Of a stretch of 64,000 nucleotides of DNA, positions 35,201 to 48,059 are shown piece by piece. Source of the DNA: Panorpa germanica (Eukaryota > Arthropoda > Insecta > Mecoptera > Panorpidae); contig OY783208.1 in assembly GCA_963678705.1 (NCBI GenBank), forward strand, positions 21,726,207-21,790,206, written 5' to 3'. Both the position numbers and the translations under genes were made by a program. A model generated the notes under the pieces. That model did no database searches. It was not told the DNA's origin and saw only the letters and a list, made by a program, of their open reading frames with translations. Position 1 is the stretch's first letter, and each line of letters opens with the position of its first letter.

Positions 35201-38200
35201 CTATGTATTGTTCTAAGATTCGTTTCATCACCCCCTCCCATAATGTTACACTTAAGGAAATGTAGTTTTTATTAATATAAACTATATAATACTAGCTGTC
35301 CCGGCCACGCGTTGCTGTGACTAACGTTTTTGTCATATTACATTACATAGCGCCATCTATTGAATATTTACTCAATCTAGTCAACAGATTTCGATTTACT
35401 CAACAGAATATTTACTCAATCTAGTCAACAGATGTCGCCATCATCGTCGCCCGATGTCATATGTCATATACAGATAATTAATAGACAAATAATTAGCAAT
35501 AAGATAAATAAATTGAGATGTAAGCTATCCTATCTTTCAAGTTGGGTCAAACTGCACACGGTGTACAAATTTCATTAAAATCGGTTAAGTAGTTTAGGAG
35601 TCCATAGCGGACAACACAGTGACACGTAATTTATATATATTAAGATAATCTACATAAAAACAAAAAAGTGTTATTATTGTGTAACTAAATACTATCCTAA
35701 AACAAATAAAGTACCTACTATATAGAAAACAACTACAAAATGAAACTGTGTTTAAAAAGTAATATTACGATGATAATTATATCGCATAAACAAATTAGCG
35801 CTGCATTCAACCGTTCAGTAGTGAGCCGACCGCGCGAGTGACCCGCGCGGCATGGTATCTCGTTGAGCTACACCCCCCTCCCGGCTTGCCCGCAAGCACC
35901 GCCTCTCTCCCGCCGCGCCGGCCAGCGCAGAGAGCGAGTTGGTTTTGTTTGGGAGTTATTTATCATTGTAATCTTTAAAGTTTTTTGTTGAAATACCATA
36001 AAAACGGTTTTTGTGAGTTAATCTTAAAAGATAGACATATACTATCGCGGACTGTTTTTTAGATCATTAAAAGAGCTATTATTCTTTAATACATATTTTT
36101 TGTGTATCTTGAACCGTTTTCACGGCGCACGCAACGAAAGGCTTCAAAGATGAAATAATTTCTCCCGTTTTTTACACATTTACCACTATATCTTTGCTCC
36201 TATTGGTCGTAGCGTGATGTTATATAGCCTATAGCCTTCCTCGATAACTGGACTATCCAACACAAAAAGAATTATTCAATTCGAACCAGTAGTTTCGGAG
36301 ATTAGCGCGTTCAAACAAACAAACTCTGTCGCTTTATAATATTAGTATAGATATAAAAATATTTCAATGTAAATCTGAATACTAAATTAAAGCTTAAAAT
36401 TTACATTTCAGAATTGAACCACACATTTCCCTCCGCTTCTGAACTAAATTTGTCAAAATCTTGGCACGGGGATCTATTTTGTTTGTATCCAACAACATAT
36501 GTACTAAATTATAGCCCTTTATCTCTATTTATTAATAATTCCGTCGTCATTGGAAATTCACGGTTTTCTATATTTTGTCTTTAACGGCCGTCTATATAGG
36601 GTTCACGTCCTATTTTTCAACGTTCTAGCTTTTTTGCAACATTGCACTCAAAAATTCTCGCCGCTACTAAATTAAGGGAGGGGTTTTTGTCTTATCTTAT
36701 TGTGTAACATTTCTTAAGTTTAACAGTTCTTAAAATTTTAAGCCGATCTAAGCAATATTCTTGAAGTTATTGTCTTATTAATCTGCTGGCCTTTAACGCT
36801 ACAACACTAACAGCAGCGGGCATTCGGGATAGCAGTGCAGCTGTCGAAGCGTTTTTCTCAAAACTACTTTTTCAAAGTCCGTGTTCGCGGCCATTTAAAA
36901 ACTAATTGACCGATTCATTTTAAACTTCGTACACATTTTCTACATATAAAATACCTCCCCCAAACGTTTAGATAAAAAAAATTTTTTTACATTAAGGATG
37001 TTTCCCACCCAAAAATGGCGGAATTTTTCGTGGAAAATAACAGTTCACACTTTAGATGGCCGCCAAAAATTTTTAAATGAAAAAAAAATTTTTTAGAGAA
37101 AGTTTGGGGGAAGATTTGATTATAATTTAACTAAATTTTAATGGTTTTTCATTTTGAGATAATTTCCGACCGAGTTATAGTGAACACCGCAAATTGTGTT
37201 TTTCCCAAGACCTTCTGGAGAAAGCTTTGTTACCGGCTTATGCTTCAATATTGCTGCATGACAAAATTATACAACATAGTCAAAAGTATGCTCAATAATG
37301 TACAAAAGGTTCGAATAAAATTGCTCAATCTATGCTTGAGAAAAAAAATCGCAAAAAAGTGGTTTTTTTTACGCTGCAACCCTAACCCCTCCCTTAAAAT
37401 TTTGATATTCTAATCATTGACAAATATACGCAATTAGTGTATCTATACATATCCCAAGTTAAAATTTTCTTTATTCTATATTTCTGGCTTTTTCCATCTG
37501 AACTCCCGACACCACTGGAAATTTAGTTTTTGATTAAATTTTCTTTTATTAATTACTGTTTACTAATTGTATTTTAACATTGCCCCCAGAAATTCAAGAG
37601 CTACTGAACTTAAAATTCGGATTTCAAATTATCTTCCCAATCTTCAGTTTTTTAGTCCAACAGATATTGGCAAAAATAGTTTTTGAAATTTTTCAGTTTT
37701 TTCAGAATAAGATTTTCTAGAGATAGTCGGGGAAAGTACCACAGGCGTATAAAATCTTAAAAATTTGTCCTGTACAAAATATCAAAATTTGAAAAACGTT
37801 GTATGCCCGTTTAGAAGATACCATATGGGATTTTGATTCCCGATAAATATCTATATATTTTGAACATTTTGACAACTACCATCATAAGAATCACCAAACC
37901 CTTCGATTCATTTCGAATCTAAGTTTTAAGCTAGTTGCAATTAGTACCACACCATCGCTTAGGTTTTACGCAAATTAATTTCTGCTAAAAGGCTAAGGTA
38001 ATCTCGTCAGGCCATAAAATAGTTTATCAATTAATTTAGTTCAAGTATATGGCAGCACTTACCGATACAAAAGTAAATATTTTTTTCAAAAAGCAGCCGA
38101 TTTTCGTTGATGTATACCATATTGTTTACAATGAAACCATTACTTAAATAATTCTCTTATATTATATGTACACAAAGGATGTATATGCCCAATATTCATT

Positions 38201-41200
38201 CAAATGATACATTCAAGTTTTTCGAACTTCAAGTTGAAAAAAAAATTATGTTGTCAAGTTCGCAAACGAAAATTTTAAAACGACAGAAAATTAATTTCAT
38301 GTTTCCCTTAGATATTACAAAATGCAAATTATAATTTTAATTCTTAGTACCCAAATAAATGATAGTACTGAATATTGTTCTGAAACAGAGTGAGTGACAA
38401 TCCTTTCCCATTTCTCTCTTTCGGTCATTTTGGTCATCTTTTCCTGCTGATATAACTCTTCATACCTTTTCCTTTATTTTACCTCCACGCTTCTTCCTCC
38501 TTCGTCATCCTCTCTACCCTCTACACTTCTAATCTTCTTTAATCTCTATTCTTTCTTCACTTGTCCTTTTCTCAGTCTTGCACCACCTGGGTTGCCGTCC
38601 AATTATATTTTAAATACATATACTCATGTGCGATGAAATCAGCTACAAGTTATTTTGCATCTTACACCAGCATTGTAAGTCTGAACTCCTGTAACTTTGT
38701 CTTCCAGAATACAAGCCAGAGATTTATGGAGCTTGCAGTGATATTCCCAGTATTATTTCTGGAGTTTACCTAATCCAACCGAACCAGGATATGGACCCAT
38801 TTGTAGTTCATTGCGATCTCCGCGTGGACGGCAACAAGTGGACGGTAACTGATCTGACTTCATTTCTTTCCAACACATTTCCTGTTTGCATGCACGGCTT
38901 TTAAGCTATTTGTTTCTAGATTTGATCTGATTGTCTTTTGTTATTATTAGTTTCGTCTAACACCGCTAGGATCTACTTATCAGGGTGCTATAAAGTTTTA
39001 TTTAAGAATCTAGCAATGAATAACAAACATCCTGCTGTAACTTTTGGTATGCTAAATAAACCTTAAACAGGTGCAACTGTGTTTAGCGTGACTTTAAGGA
39101 TGTCGGACGAAAGTTAACATTGTTTCATGGAAAAATGTAAGGTTAACAAACAAAACACATCGTTCCACAAGATTAACTCCAAATAAATAAGATAATCAAC
39201 CAAATTGTACATTCTATGAAGGGTAAACATTTAGATGTTTCCAAAGTAAATGTAGGATTCATGTCCATAGTCCATATTTTTCTCATTTTTTTATTCCTTC
39301 CAAATAGTAAATTTTCTCAAAGCCCTCGAAATAGGCGTTTGTTTTAGTGATGTCCTGTCATTTCTTCTGGTTTGGAATTCTCAAAATTTGACAGTAGTCT
39401 ATTAGCAGATAGTAGTTGACGGGAGCTGCGCGGGAAATTCAAAAAGTCACTGATTTATTAAACTACCATCATAATCAGTTGTGAACTATAAGCATATAAG
39501 ATGAAGATAAGATTCTGAGAAAATAAACTTCTGTTCTTTCAAGGTTAAGCTTGTGATCTGACCATTTTATTTTTGTCGGCTTAATGGCGTCCTTTTTGAC
39601 AAAATTGCTGGTGCTAAAAGTGTTCTTCTCCAGACAAACAAAAATAGTCAATACAGTACAGCCTGCCTTAACGATCTTAGCGCAGAGTAGAGCGGGAGAG
39701 TCCCGCTAAAGATCAACACTTGCGCCACAGACATTTTAAATCTTTAACCAATATATTAGTTAAAAAAACGTATATTTACGTTGAAACATAAATGTTATAT
39801 AATCTTACGTTGTGTTAACAGTTACAAATGTATGTCAAATTTTAACTTTCTTCTGTTAAATCAACCTTAAAGTTTGTTTTGCAAGGATATCATTTTCAGA
39901 TAACTCCAAGATTTCTTGCCTAGAAATTTAATAAAGATATTTTGCAGGTCATCCAGCAGCGCTTCAACAAGTCCGTTGACTTTTACAGGAACTATGCTAA
40001 CTACACAAAGGGATTTGGGCCGATTGATGGAAACCATTGGCTGGGATTGGAGAAGATCCACCAGGTGGGGTCATGATTTGTTGTTAACCTTATGTCATGA
40101 CTTTGTTTGTAAAGTGTTATTCAGTAATACCAACTGCACCGAACTAAACTCATAATCATCTGCTGTTAACTGTAAATGGAAATGTGATCACAGTTGACGA
40201 AAAATGGCGACCACGAGCTCCGGGTGGAGGTGCAACTCTTCAATTCAACAAGAGCATACGCGCAGTACAGGATGTTTAAAGTTGACTCGGAGGAAACGGG
40301 ATTCAACTTAACGATCTATGGTTACGGAGGAACCGCAGGTAGGTCTAGAGTATATTCCACCCGCAAGACTTCCTGTACCGATTTCATGTTCCCGTGGGTC
40401 ACGTGGCTAACCAATTCGTTTGACATTCGGGGGGTGTTTAGTCAGATGGATTGTATTCCAACTCTAGACCCTTTCAAGGTCACGTTCTCAGATGAATCGT
40501 AGATACAGTGCCGAATTAAAACAAGGGACTGCCTGGCCACGAGACCAAACCTAATTGTATAAAACAATTTCACTAATAAGAAGAAGAATCATTAGGCGAC
40601 GTAATAACTCTGTACACGAGTGAACACCTCTTAATGTAAAAACGTAATAAATACGTTAAAATGAACGGGCCTAGTAGACCATGGGCATCCAATATCTCAA
40701 TCCGGCACTGCATAGATACTATGAAATTATCAGCGAAATGAAAGTGTCAAAAACCGCACTACGACAAAACAGTGCGATGTTCTGCCAAAAATGAATTGAA
40801 AACAAAAAATTCCAGAGTCTGGTAGAAGTTCAAGGTCACTCTCCAGACGTTTCCGGTGGCCTTGATTCCGTGATAGAATAACGGGATCCCGCTTGATTTA
40901 TAGTCCTGTAAATCTCGGGATTCCTTAATAAAACAATATCAATATCCTTGAACTCTCCTATATTATCCTTATATTTTCACAAATCAAATATTTTATAATT
41001 ATTGCAAAAATTCTAGAAAGTGCATAATTTATTATGTGTCAATACGCCCAATGTTTGATCAATTAATAATACTTTGTGCAGTTGCATGTAGTTGCTGTCA
41101 CACATTTGTTGCAGCTGCACCATTTGTCCTTACTTTGGTTTGTGTTTTTGTGCCTTGTCTTTATAAAATCAGTCACTTCTAAATCACCACTCTTACAGAA

Positions 41201-44200
41201 AACATCAGGTTGCAATTGCAATTGTTGCAAATATTGGGCAGTAGTGTTGTAGCTGGGACATGGTTTCAGTGCCGTGTCATTTTTATTATGCAAATACAAA
41301 ACTAATGGGTCTGCGTTGACAACAGGCTGGTCGTTGAATTTTATGTTGAAACCACAGTTGAAGTGAGAGCAAAAACTTTTCACTTTTGATAGGCAGAGCC
41401 TGGTGTCGACAGAAATAAATCAATTTTGTTTAAAATTAGAAGTTTCTAGATCAAAAATTGTAACTAGCATTATGATATCGATATTTCTTGGCCATTTTAT
41501 GTATCGTCTTTCTTGGAGGGTGCTTATATGGAAAACAAATAAAAACGGCTAGGAAATGAAAGTTAAATGCAAAGGCCATTGTTTCTTCTTTCACATTTCT
41601 ATTGATTTGCTAAATAATTGACCGGTTTGTTATTTGATAATAAATTGTTTTTAAAATATTATTTTTCACATCATATAGTTTTATGCTCTTGAAAATATGA
41701 TCTTCTATGGATGTAATTGTTATATGGAGTAACGCAAAAAAACATTAAACTTCACTGCTGAAATACTATATAACTAATCCCGGGATTGACTCTTTCAAAT
41801 CCCGAAATATCGAAATCCCGGGATCGTAAATATGTTTCGGGATTGTATTCCCTAATTGTAGCCGACTCCAGCCGTACGGGTCATGAAGAGCGCAAATTAG
41901 GAGATTCCAACGGACTGAGATATCTGGTGATAAGTTTAAATGGCGTTGTGAGCCATGCCTTAATAAGTCACAATATTCCAGGAGAAATTACCAATTATAA
42001 TAGTCCTTTTAGTCCCATTAATCGTTTAAGGGATCAACATTTATAAAAACCACTAAGCCAATGACGTCACGTCAGTTTCATACCCTCTTCCCTTCTATAA
42101 ACTGACGTCACTCTTATATAACAGAGTGTACATGAAATAGCATAATCAAACGTCAGATTCTATTTGCAGCTGTATGGAGCAACGCATAAATTTATGATAT
42201 TATAAATGTGATAAACAAGGATAAATAAAATCGATTACTATCATTTTACAGACTTCTGTAAGAGTATGTAAAAATTAAAGAAACTAATAGGAGTATTAGG
42301 AGGGTATTAGTAGTTGATAACAAATAAACTTAACACATAACACATTTTGTGACGTGAACGTGTTATTAAATGTTAAATAATTGATTAAGTAATGTGGTTA
42401 ACACGTTCAGGACAGAGCACGGAGTCGGAACACGTTGTGCTTTACTTTTGTAGAACATTTAAATTATTTAACGTTAAAAACAACAGGAAGTTTTATGTTT
42501 TGTTTCCCCGTTGTCTATTGGATGTAAAATAATCCCACTTCGTCGCCCCGTCCCGTCGTGAACGTGTTAACAACGGATGGTTGTTGTGGTGTGTGCACAT
42601 TTGTTGGTTTGTTTGTACCGCAGTGTTCTTGTTATTGTTTCAGGCAACTCATTGACTCACAACCACAGCGTGCACGGAATGTTGTTCTCTACGTTCGATA
42701 ACGATCAGGACACGTGGGACGATAACTGTGCTGCGTACGTAAAAGGAGCCTTTTGGTTCAATGCTTGTGGATACAGGTAACTATCTCCACCTGCGTCTGC
42801 GTCACGTGACGCGTGATGTGACGGTCGTCTTGAGTGTAGAGTTGCCACCTCATCGGATGCCCTGGCCTAGACACTAAACACATTATCTCCAGGCCACGGG
42901 TTTACTTATTCCTACTCCAAGTCTGCTAGTTTTGTCACAAAACACACAATTATTCGTTTCCATGTTACAACATTTTCTCCGTGGCGGTTCAGGAATATGA
43001 ATCCGTTAAATATTCAAACTTTTATCAAATTTATCAAACTGATATACTTTAAGCGATATCGCAAGCGACGATTGTCTTTTATGTGTTAATTGAATTTCAT
43101 TGCAACTTTTAAGTCCATTTTTAAATTGAAATATTTAACTCGTTTTATATGAATGTTACGTATAAAAGCAAATAATTTCTCATATAAAAATATATTATTT
43201 TCGACAATATAAAAAATATTTTCAATTTATTCGTTATTTGACAATTTTTTTTTAAATTTAGGATTTTTTTTTCGATTTGTAAATTAGGTACCATAGTTAG
43301 CCCATATATAAAATTTCAACATTCTAGCCCACTTTATACCCTCGACAAAAACCACCCCCGTGCCCCCAAATAAAATTTTTGAATTTTGAATTTATTTTTT
43401 TTTTATAACAAATTTCATTACTAAATAATCCAAAATTTGAGTTTTCTACAAAGTTTCCTACCGTGCTCCCTAATTTTCTCAACACCCCCTTTTCCAATTT
43501 ATCAATTTCTAATTTTCAAAACATGTTAGCATTAAACACCGTAATACACATGCCAAATTTCAACTTTCTATCTTTTACAAATTTAAAGTTATAGAGCAAA
43601 AAGTAAAAAAAAATATTTTAGTTTTTCCAAAATTACGGTTTTCCAGGAAATTCATACGAATCGCGTAAACATATAAACATACAGTTGGAACATTATAATT
43701 ATACCTAAACTAGTAAAATAATTTTAGAACTTTTGCTTTAATTAAGGTAGTTGTACCGCGACACTAACTTCTATAGCTGTCCTCCTATTTCTAATACATG
43801 TCCTATATTTAGGTTAACTTTTTTACGTTAATGTAATGTCAGATTACATTAAGAAAAGTATTCGTTTGACATAAATTTGCGTGTTTTATTCACTGGGTTT
43901 TATTCACAAAGCAGTTTTATTAGATGAAATAAAAAAATATGCAGCAACCCAATGAAACTCCCATCGCTTTGTTACGGATTTATGATTTTCAGTGAATGGG
44001 CTTGTGGGCAATGATTTTTTAGTGGTCGATTTTTCAATTGTTGATTGAAATTGATGTTAATAAATGTGTATTGGGTGTCTATTTTAATTAATATCTAAAT
44101 ATTGACGGAGATATAGCAATTAAAAATTTGAATTGTAGTGTTGTTAGTTATTTGTTGAGTAGGTCAGTGCTGTGGTAATGTTTTGTAGCTGTTGGTAGTC

Positions 44201-44878
44201 AAATAATCAAGTAAAGTCAAAGAATAATAAGTTATTATTTTATTTAACCCTGCTAAGACAAACATAATATTGAAATTTGATTGTTCCTCGTAATAGCTGT
44301 AAATAATATTTGATATTTTGATATATAAATACATATAGCAGAGATTTATAAGCTGTAAGGTTGGTAACCTTACACAAGGATTGTGATGTCACATGCACTT
44401 GGAATGTGTACAACGTTGAATCCCTTTAATAATTAAAGAGACGAAATGACTTTTTTAATTGTTAATATCTCTTAACATATAAGGAGTTATTAAAAAATAA
44501 TTGGACATTTGAGGTTCTAGTAACCCACTTTATCAATATATAGTACACTTTTATAGAAATTAAGACATAGGACACAAGCCCATTGACTAAAATATATTTC
44601 AGTGCAGAGGTCATGGCAACATTCAGTTGTTGTCAGTTGGTAACCCTGATCCATATATGTTCACCCTCTGTTTTTGTGTTGGTACTATTCTAACGTTGTG
44701 TTTTACTTGCAGCAATTTGAACAGTATTTACTACGATTCGCATGTGGATGCTATAGATAGTATGAGCTGGGGTTATGACTTTAAAGCACAGTCTCTTAAA
44801 ACAGTGCGGATGCTTATCAGAAGGAAATCAAAAGATCAAGAAACCATAAACCTACAAGGAGGAATAGAAATAAAATGA
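29207..44878 (+). CDS. Secreted inactive serine protease homolog fused to fibrinogen-like domain, copy B
   Basis: Twelve exons give 503 residues: 29207-29266, 31877-31934, 32004-32151, 32224-32396, 32463-32543, 34135-34283, 34687-34831, 38708-38844, 39948-40064, 40194-40338, 42644-42776, 44713-44878. Exon phases match copy A one by one. Exon 2 is cut from 124 to 58 bases, so the Thr-rich linker is almost gone and a Cys (CPIEE in A, NPLEE here) is lost. The protease-like domain keeps the same dead site: WVLTSAYC (Tyr85), Asp134 in NDVALIKL, and HNGAGLV (Gly227 for Ser). The fibrinogen domain (272-503) is well kept, with VDFYRNYANY, GNHWLGLEKIHQ and an acidic loop TFDNDQDTWDDNCA that looks like a good calcium site. 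The C-terminus runs 16 residues past the copy A end (IRRKSKDQETIN...). The exon 7 donor is GTTGGC, weaker than GTAGGC in copy A, and an in-frame TAA follows, so the short form may be favoured here. Confidence 0.78.
29447..30190. repeat. Tandemly repeated MITE-like segment in intron 1 of copy B
   Basis: The block from GATCAGCATCTGATTTATTG to GGCCGCCATTTTGTGACAGC (29453-29582) is repeated at about 29768-29926. ACAGAGATGGCAATATATTT (29602) returns at 29998. A related stretch near 22262-22300 in intron 1 of copy A suggests part of it is older than the arm duplication. Confidence 0.5.
30838..31530 (+). mobile_element. Copy of the Helitron-like GGCGTC repeat
   Basis: It carries TGTAAGACTTTTGGCGTCCC and the AGAAAGTTGAAATTTTG phrases, and ends in GGGGGTAAACTCTAC, where the terminal CTAG is altered. 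It lies in intron 1 of copy B. Confidence 0.55.
32974..33865 (+). pseudogene. C-terminal part of non-LTR retrotransposon ORF2
   Basis: An open frame of nearly 300 residues has no real start, because it begins at the truncation point. It opens with VEEFKYLGYTFKKNN, the conserved segment following the reverse transcriptase palm. In the middle is LYGAEVWGWKEQEKLERIQ, and near the end a zinc knuckle CRMCGADDETLEHIKFEC (CxxC-H-C), standard for the tail of insect LINE ORF2. The rest is Lys/Glu-rich. The catalytic half (with the YADD box) is missing, so the protein cannot be active. The open frame suggests a young insertion. Confidence 0.85.
32974..33968 (+). mobile_element. 5'-truncated non-LTR retrotransposon insertion
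   Basis: A 995-bp insertion in intron 5 of copy B is flanked by a 15-bp direct repeat AACAAGTGAATTATT (32959-32973 and 33969-33983). It ends in an A-rich CAATAAATAAACAAA tail. The mirrored intron of copy A lacks it, so it arrived after the duplication. The severe 5' truncation is usual for LINE insertion. Confidence 0.88.
34850..35180 (-). mobile_element. Possible decayed LINE fragment, reversed
   Basis: The plus strand is strongly pyrimidine-rich (CTTCCCTTCC, CTCTTCTTTTTGTCTTCACC). The minus strand therefore has the Lys/Glu/Arg-rich composition of the local LINE family. A similar stretch lies at 38400-38580. This is based on composition only. Confidence 0.3.
35290..35644 (+). repeat. SINE-like interspersed repeat, second copy
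   Basis: The inverted counterpart of 3600-3951, beginning CTAGCTGTCCCGGCCACGCG and ending ACGTAATTTATATATATTAAG. It lies in intron 7 of copy B and is absent from the mirrored intron of copy A. Confidence 0.6.
35650..36352 (+). mobile_element. RTE-type LINE/SINE 3' end
   Basis: The right end reads GCGCGTTCAAACAAACAAAC, then TCTGTCGCTTTATAATATTA and GTATAGAT, preceded by TATAGCCTATAGCCTTCCTC. This tail is common to RTE-derived repeats of many insect genomes (recalled, not searched). A GC-rich block at 35825-35935 is unusual for the window. It directly follows the SINE-like unit at 35290, so the two may form one composite element. Confidence 0.5.
36590..37870 (-). repeat. Diverged GGCGTC-type repeat, reversed
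   Basis: The phrases here are reverse complements of those in 24220-25000, and the right end has ATTTTGAACATTTTGACAAC, the mirror of GTTGTCAAAATGTTC. There is no coding capacity. It lies in intron 7 of copy B. Confidence 0.45.
43050..43680 (-). repeat. Copy of the Helitron-like GGCGTC repeat, reversed
   Basis: The minus strand has the same interior phrases, such as AGAAAGTTGAAATTTGGCAT, and ends ACAATCGTCGCTTGCGATAT, so the hairpin is preserved. It lies in the last intron of copy B. Confidence 0.5.
43995..44585 (+). mobile_element. MITE with GGGCTTGTG / CACAAGCCC ends
   Basis: The unit runs from AATGGGCTTGTG to GGACACAAGCCCATTG, about 590 bp. The ends are inverted copies and no transposase is present. 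It lies in the last intron of copy B and is missing from the equivalent intron of copy A. Related copies: 46796-47339, 50739-52704 and 63011-63655. Confidence 0.65.
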
Positions 44879-44957
44879 ATGGAAGCACGAGAGAGAAAGA
44901 GAGAGAGAACACAGTGGGTTTAGTTAAAGGATTTAATTAGTGTCGGAATCTTAATTA

Positions 44958-44963
44958 AATAAA
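44958..44963 (+). terminator. Poly(A) signal of copy B
   Basis: AATAAA about 80 bases past the stop codon of copy B, matching the position of the signal after copy A. Confidence 0.5.
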
Positions 44964-45028
44964 AAATTTACTTATTCACTTAAAACTAATTTGTTAATGA
45001 GTTTGTCTGTGATGAACTTATTACACTA

Positions 45029-45884
45029 CCCAGTAAACAATTTGGTGAAGTGCCCTATTTGGTGAAGTTCTAGTCACTCGTACAATTCTATTCTAACGCT
45101 TTACAAGTTCTCTACCTGTCACAGATTTTGTGTTAGTTGTTACAATTTTTTCATAATAATATTCTTTCTTTTTCCAACATCATTCATTAAGTAGCAGTTG
45201 TTTCTTTCACATCAGGATATATTTTTCTTAGTTCACTTTCATTCCAAAGTGAGAGAGAAACGAGATGCGGTTAGACAAGTAAAATATATTTTTCTCCGTT
45301 ACACTTGTATACTTGTATAATATTTCATTGAGTACAGTATGTTTAAAGTATATGCTATCCTTTTTCAACAAATATTTCTTTAATGGTAATAGACAGACGC
45401 TATCTCCCTCAATCCCCGAATATAATGTATATAAACGAAGATAGTATCTAGCGATGGTAAGACAGAGGTTTTAAACCTAACGCAGACCTGCCGATCGTGG
45501 ATTTTTGAATCACCAAAACAATGTAAAAAACTAATATAACGAGTATTGTTGAAGATGAATAATATTCATTAAAAAAATCACGATCCGTACTAAAGATTAC
45601 ATCTATTTATTTCTTCATTTAAATATTTATATTTTGCAGACTCTAAAAAGTAGAATTCCATTAAGTTTTATACCCCTGCCATCCCTGCTAGTGTCAAGTT
45701 TATAACTCTGGTCATAAATTATAAACCGACTCCGCTATTAATTCAGCAGTGAACCGCAATGTCTGTAGCTCATAAAAGGGGCCTTTCCTATGAACGACTG
45801 AAAAAAAAACGAACACGTTCCAGACAAAAAACTCATGATATGTAATAGAAATTAAGTAGAATTTACTCCAAAATGTTTACTAGG
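45029..45884. mobile_element. TA-flanked MITE with CCCAGTAAAC ends
   Basis: The left end CCCAGTAAACAATTTGGTGA and right end CCAAAATGTTTACTAGG are imperfect inverted copies, with TA on both sides. The same ends bound the shorter copy at 60800-61055. TA duplications suggest a Tc1/mariner origin. Confidence 0.65.
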
Positions 45885-46302
45885 TAATATCACTAATGAA
45901 CTGGATATGAGTCACTCAGAAGCCAATGCAGTTAAGTCCAAAAAAAGCTAAAGAATGAATGTCATCTAATCCATAGAGGAACATAGCCATAGGCAGAAGC
46001 TACAAAAAGAAGAAGAGAACCCTTTGATAATTAAAAAGAATTTTATTTGTTTCATTAAAATTTACAAAAATCAGAAAATATCAGCGTTGTCTCCCGGGCG
46101 GCTCATCTAGTAAGTTGTTTCTCGGTGGGGACAAAACTTTGCAACGATGTTATAATTTAAAACCCGGTTGCAAAGTTTTGACCCCAGTGAGCAAAAAAAA
46201 AAAATCAAAACTTTAATTACAATTTGGAAAATAATTATTCTTGAAGCTGTTATAAATAGTGTAAAGTAAAAAGTAAAGTAAATAGATAAATACAATAGCA
46301 AA

Positions 46303-46345
46303 ATCTCTCTCTCTCTCTCTTTCTCACCCACTCTCTCACTCTTTA
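46303..46345. repeat. (CT)n microsatellite mirrored from left arm
   Basis: CTCTCTCTCTCTCTCTTTCT, then CACCCACTCTCTCACTC. It is the counterpart of the (GA)n tract at 11460-11495 and an outer landmark of the inverted duplication. Confidence 0.85.
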
Positions 46346-46795
46346 TTATAAATTTATATATATTAAAATAATATTCAAATAACGCGCGCTTTCCATAGAA
46401 AGAGTTTCGTAAAGCCGCCATCTTGAATATTACTTTAAAAATAAATATTATAAATGTAATAATAAAAAATGGATTGTGTTTTAATAAATAAATAAATAAA
46501 TGATAAAAGAAGTGAAGTGCGACTGTTTTGCTTTCTCAGGATTCTGTGCACAATGTAATCGTGCAGTTCTCGACACTATAAAAACTGACAACATAACAGG
46601 AGGTCGTCAAAGGATCGAAAGTAAAAAGCAACATTAAATACAGTTATTTGTTATATGTATAAGAGTTCTGTGTTAAGTATACTATCTCTTTTATGCTCTG
46701 TTGTAGAAAAAAGATAGCAGCATAGCAAACGTGAGGTCACACGTCTTGGAATGTTCTATAACGTTGAATCCCTTTAATAATTAATTGAAAAAATG

Positions 46796-47339
46796 ATTAT
46801 TATAATGGGCTTGAGTCCTATGTCTTAATTTCTATAAAAGTGTACTATATATTGACAAAGTGGGTTACTAGAACCTCAAATGTTCAATTATTTTTAATAA
46901 CTCCTTATATGTTAAGAGATATTAACAATTAAAAGTCATTTTGTCTCTTTAATTATTAAAGGGATTCAACGTTGTACACATTCCAAGTGCATGTGACATC
47001 ACAATCCTTGTGTAAGGTTACCAACTTTACAGCTCATAAATCTCTGCTATATGTATTTATATATCAAAATATCAAATATTATTTACAGCTATTTCAAGGA
47101 ACAATCAAATTTCAATATTATGTCTACCTTAGCAGGGTTAAATAAAATAAAAACTTATTATTCTTTGATTTGACTTGACTTAATTATTTCGACTACCAAC
47201 AGCTACAAAACATTACCACAGCGCTGACCTAATCAACAAATAACTAACCTATCCCACCACATATTACGTAATAAATATGGCCGACATATTTCCCGCTAAA
47301 ACTACAATTCAAATTTTTAATTATTAACTCGTTCAATAT
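46796..47339 (-). mobile_element. MITE of the GGGCTTGTGTCC family, truncated
   Basis: It starts with AATGGGCTTGAGTCCTATGT and carries the mirrored text of 44030-44560. The far end is replaced by the GGCGTC repeat at 47340. It lies just outside the right arm of the inverted duplication. Confidence 0.6.
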
Positions 47340-47880
47340 TAAAATAATTTTTCATATTTTTTCAACTTATTTTTTGTCATATTATTTTATGACTAATTTT
47401 TTTTCAAAATTTGGGAATTGTTTTTTTGATTTGTAAATTAGATACTAAAGTTAGCCCATATATAAAATTTCAACTTTCTAATCCAATTTTCACCCACGAT
47501 AAAAACCTTCTTCAAAGATTCCTACCGGATCCCCTAATTTTCTCAACAATTTTCCAATTTTTCTATTTCTAATTTTTAAAAAATGTTAACATTGAACACC
47601 GTAATACACATGCCAAATTTCAACTTTCTATCTTTTACAAATTTAAAGTTATAGAACAAAAAGTAAAAAAGAAATTTTAGTTTTTCCAAAATTACGGGTT
47701 TCCAGGAAATTCAGGGGAAAATCCGAGTACGCCAAAAGTCTTAGAATTTTCTTTTTTATGAAATAGGAAATTTTAAAGAAAATGCGTGCAGCCGTTTTCG
47801 AGCTACCATACAAATTTCTGGAGCATATAAATAAATAAATATATAAATATACACTTGGAACATTATAATATAGGATATAA
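47340..47880 (-). mobile_element. Copy of the Helitron-like GGCGTC repeat, reversed
   Basis: The minus strand has TATTATAATGTTCCAAGTGT at its start and the AAGACTTTTGGCGTACTCGG phrase. It joins or interrupts the MITE at 46796-47339, so one is nested in or truncated by the other. Confidence 0.55.
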
Positions 47881-48059
47881 AAATGTATTAGGTTTACGTA
47901 AATAATAAAGTAAAACGTAAGGTAAGTAATATTACATAAAATAAACTTGAATTTGAATTTACGTTCCAATGATATGAATTCTCCAGTAACCCTACGTTTA
48001 AACAAAAACAATAACAACATATTTACTTATAACATTTACTTATTGTATTGAGGAGTAAA

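Larger units (their letters stand above)
28735..46480. repeat. Right arm of a large inverted duplication
   Basis: This is the mirror copy of 11305-23110. It is longer because of extra insertions: 32974-33968, 35290-36352, 43995-44585 and 45029-45884. The arms are separated by a ~5.6 kb spacer, so the two genes are divergent, with their 5' ends facing each other. Limits were set where mirrored text can no longer be followed by eye and may be off by tens of bases. Confidence 0.8.

Noticed and set aside
46107-46421. Minus-strand ORF with a (CT)n-derived Glu/Arg repeat
   Set aside because: It runs through a microsatellite, and the mirrored arm does not keep the frame.
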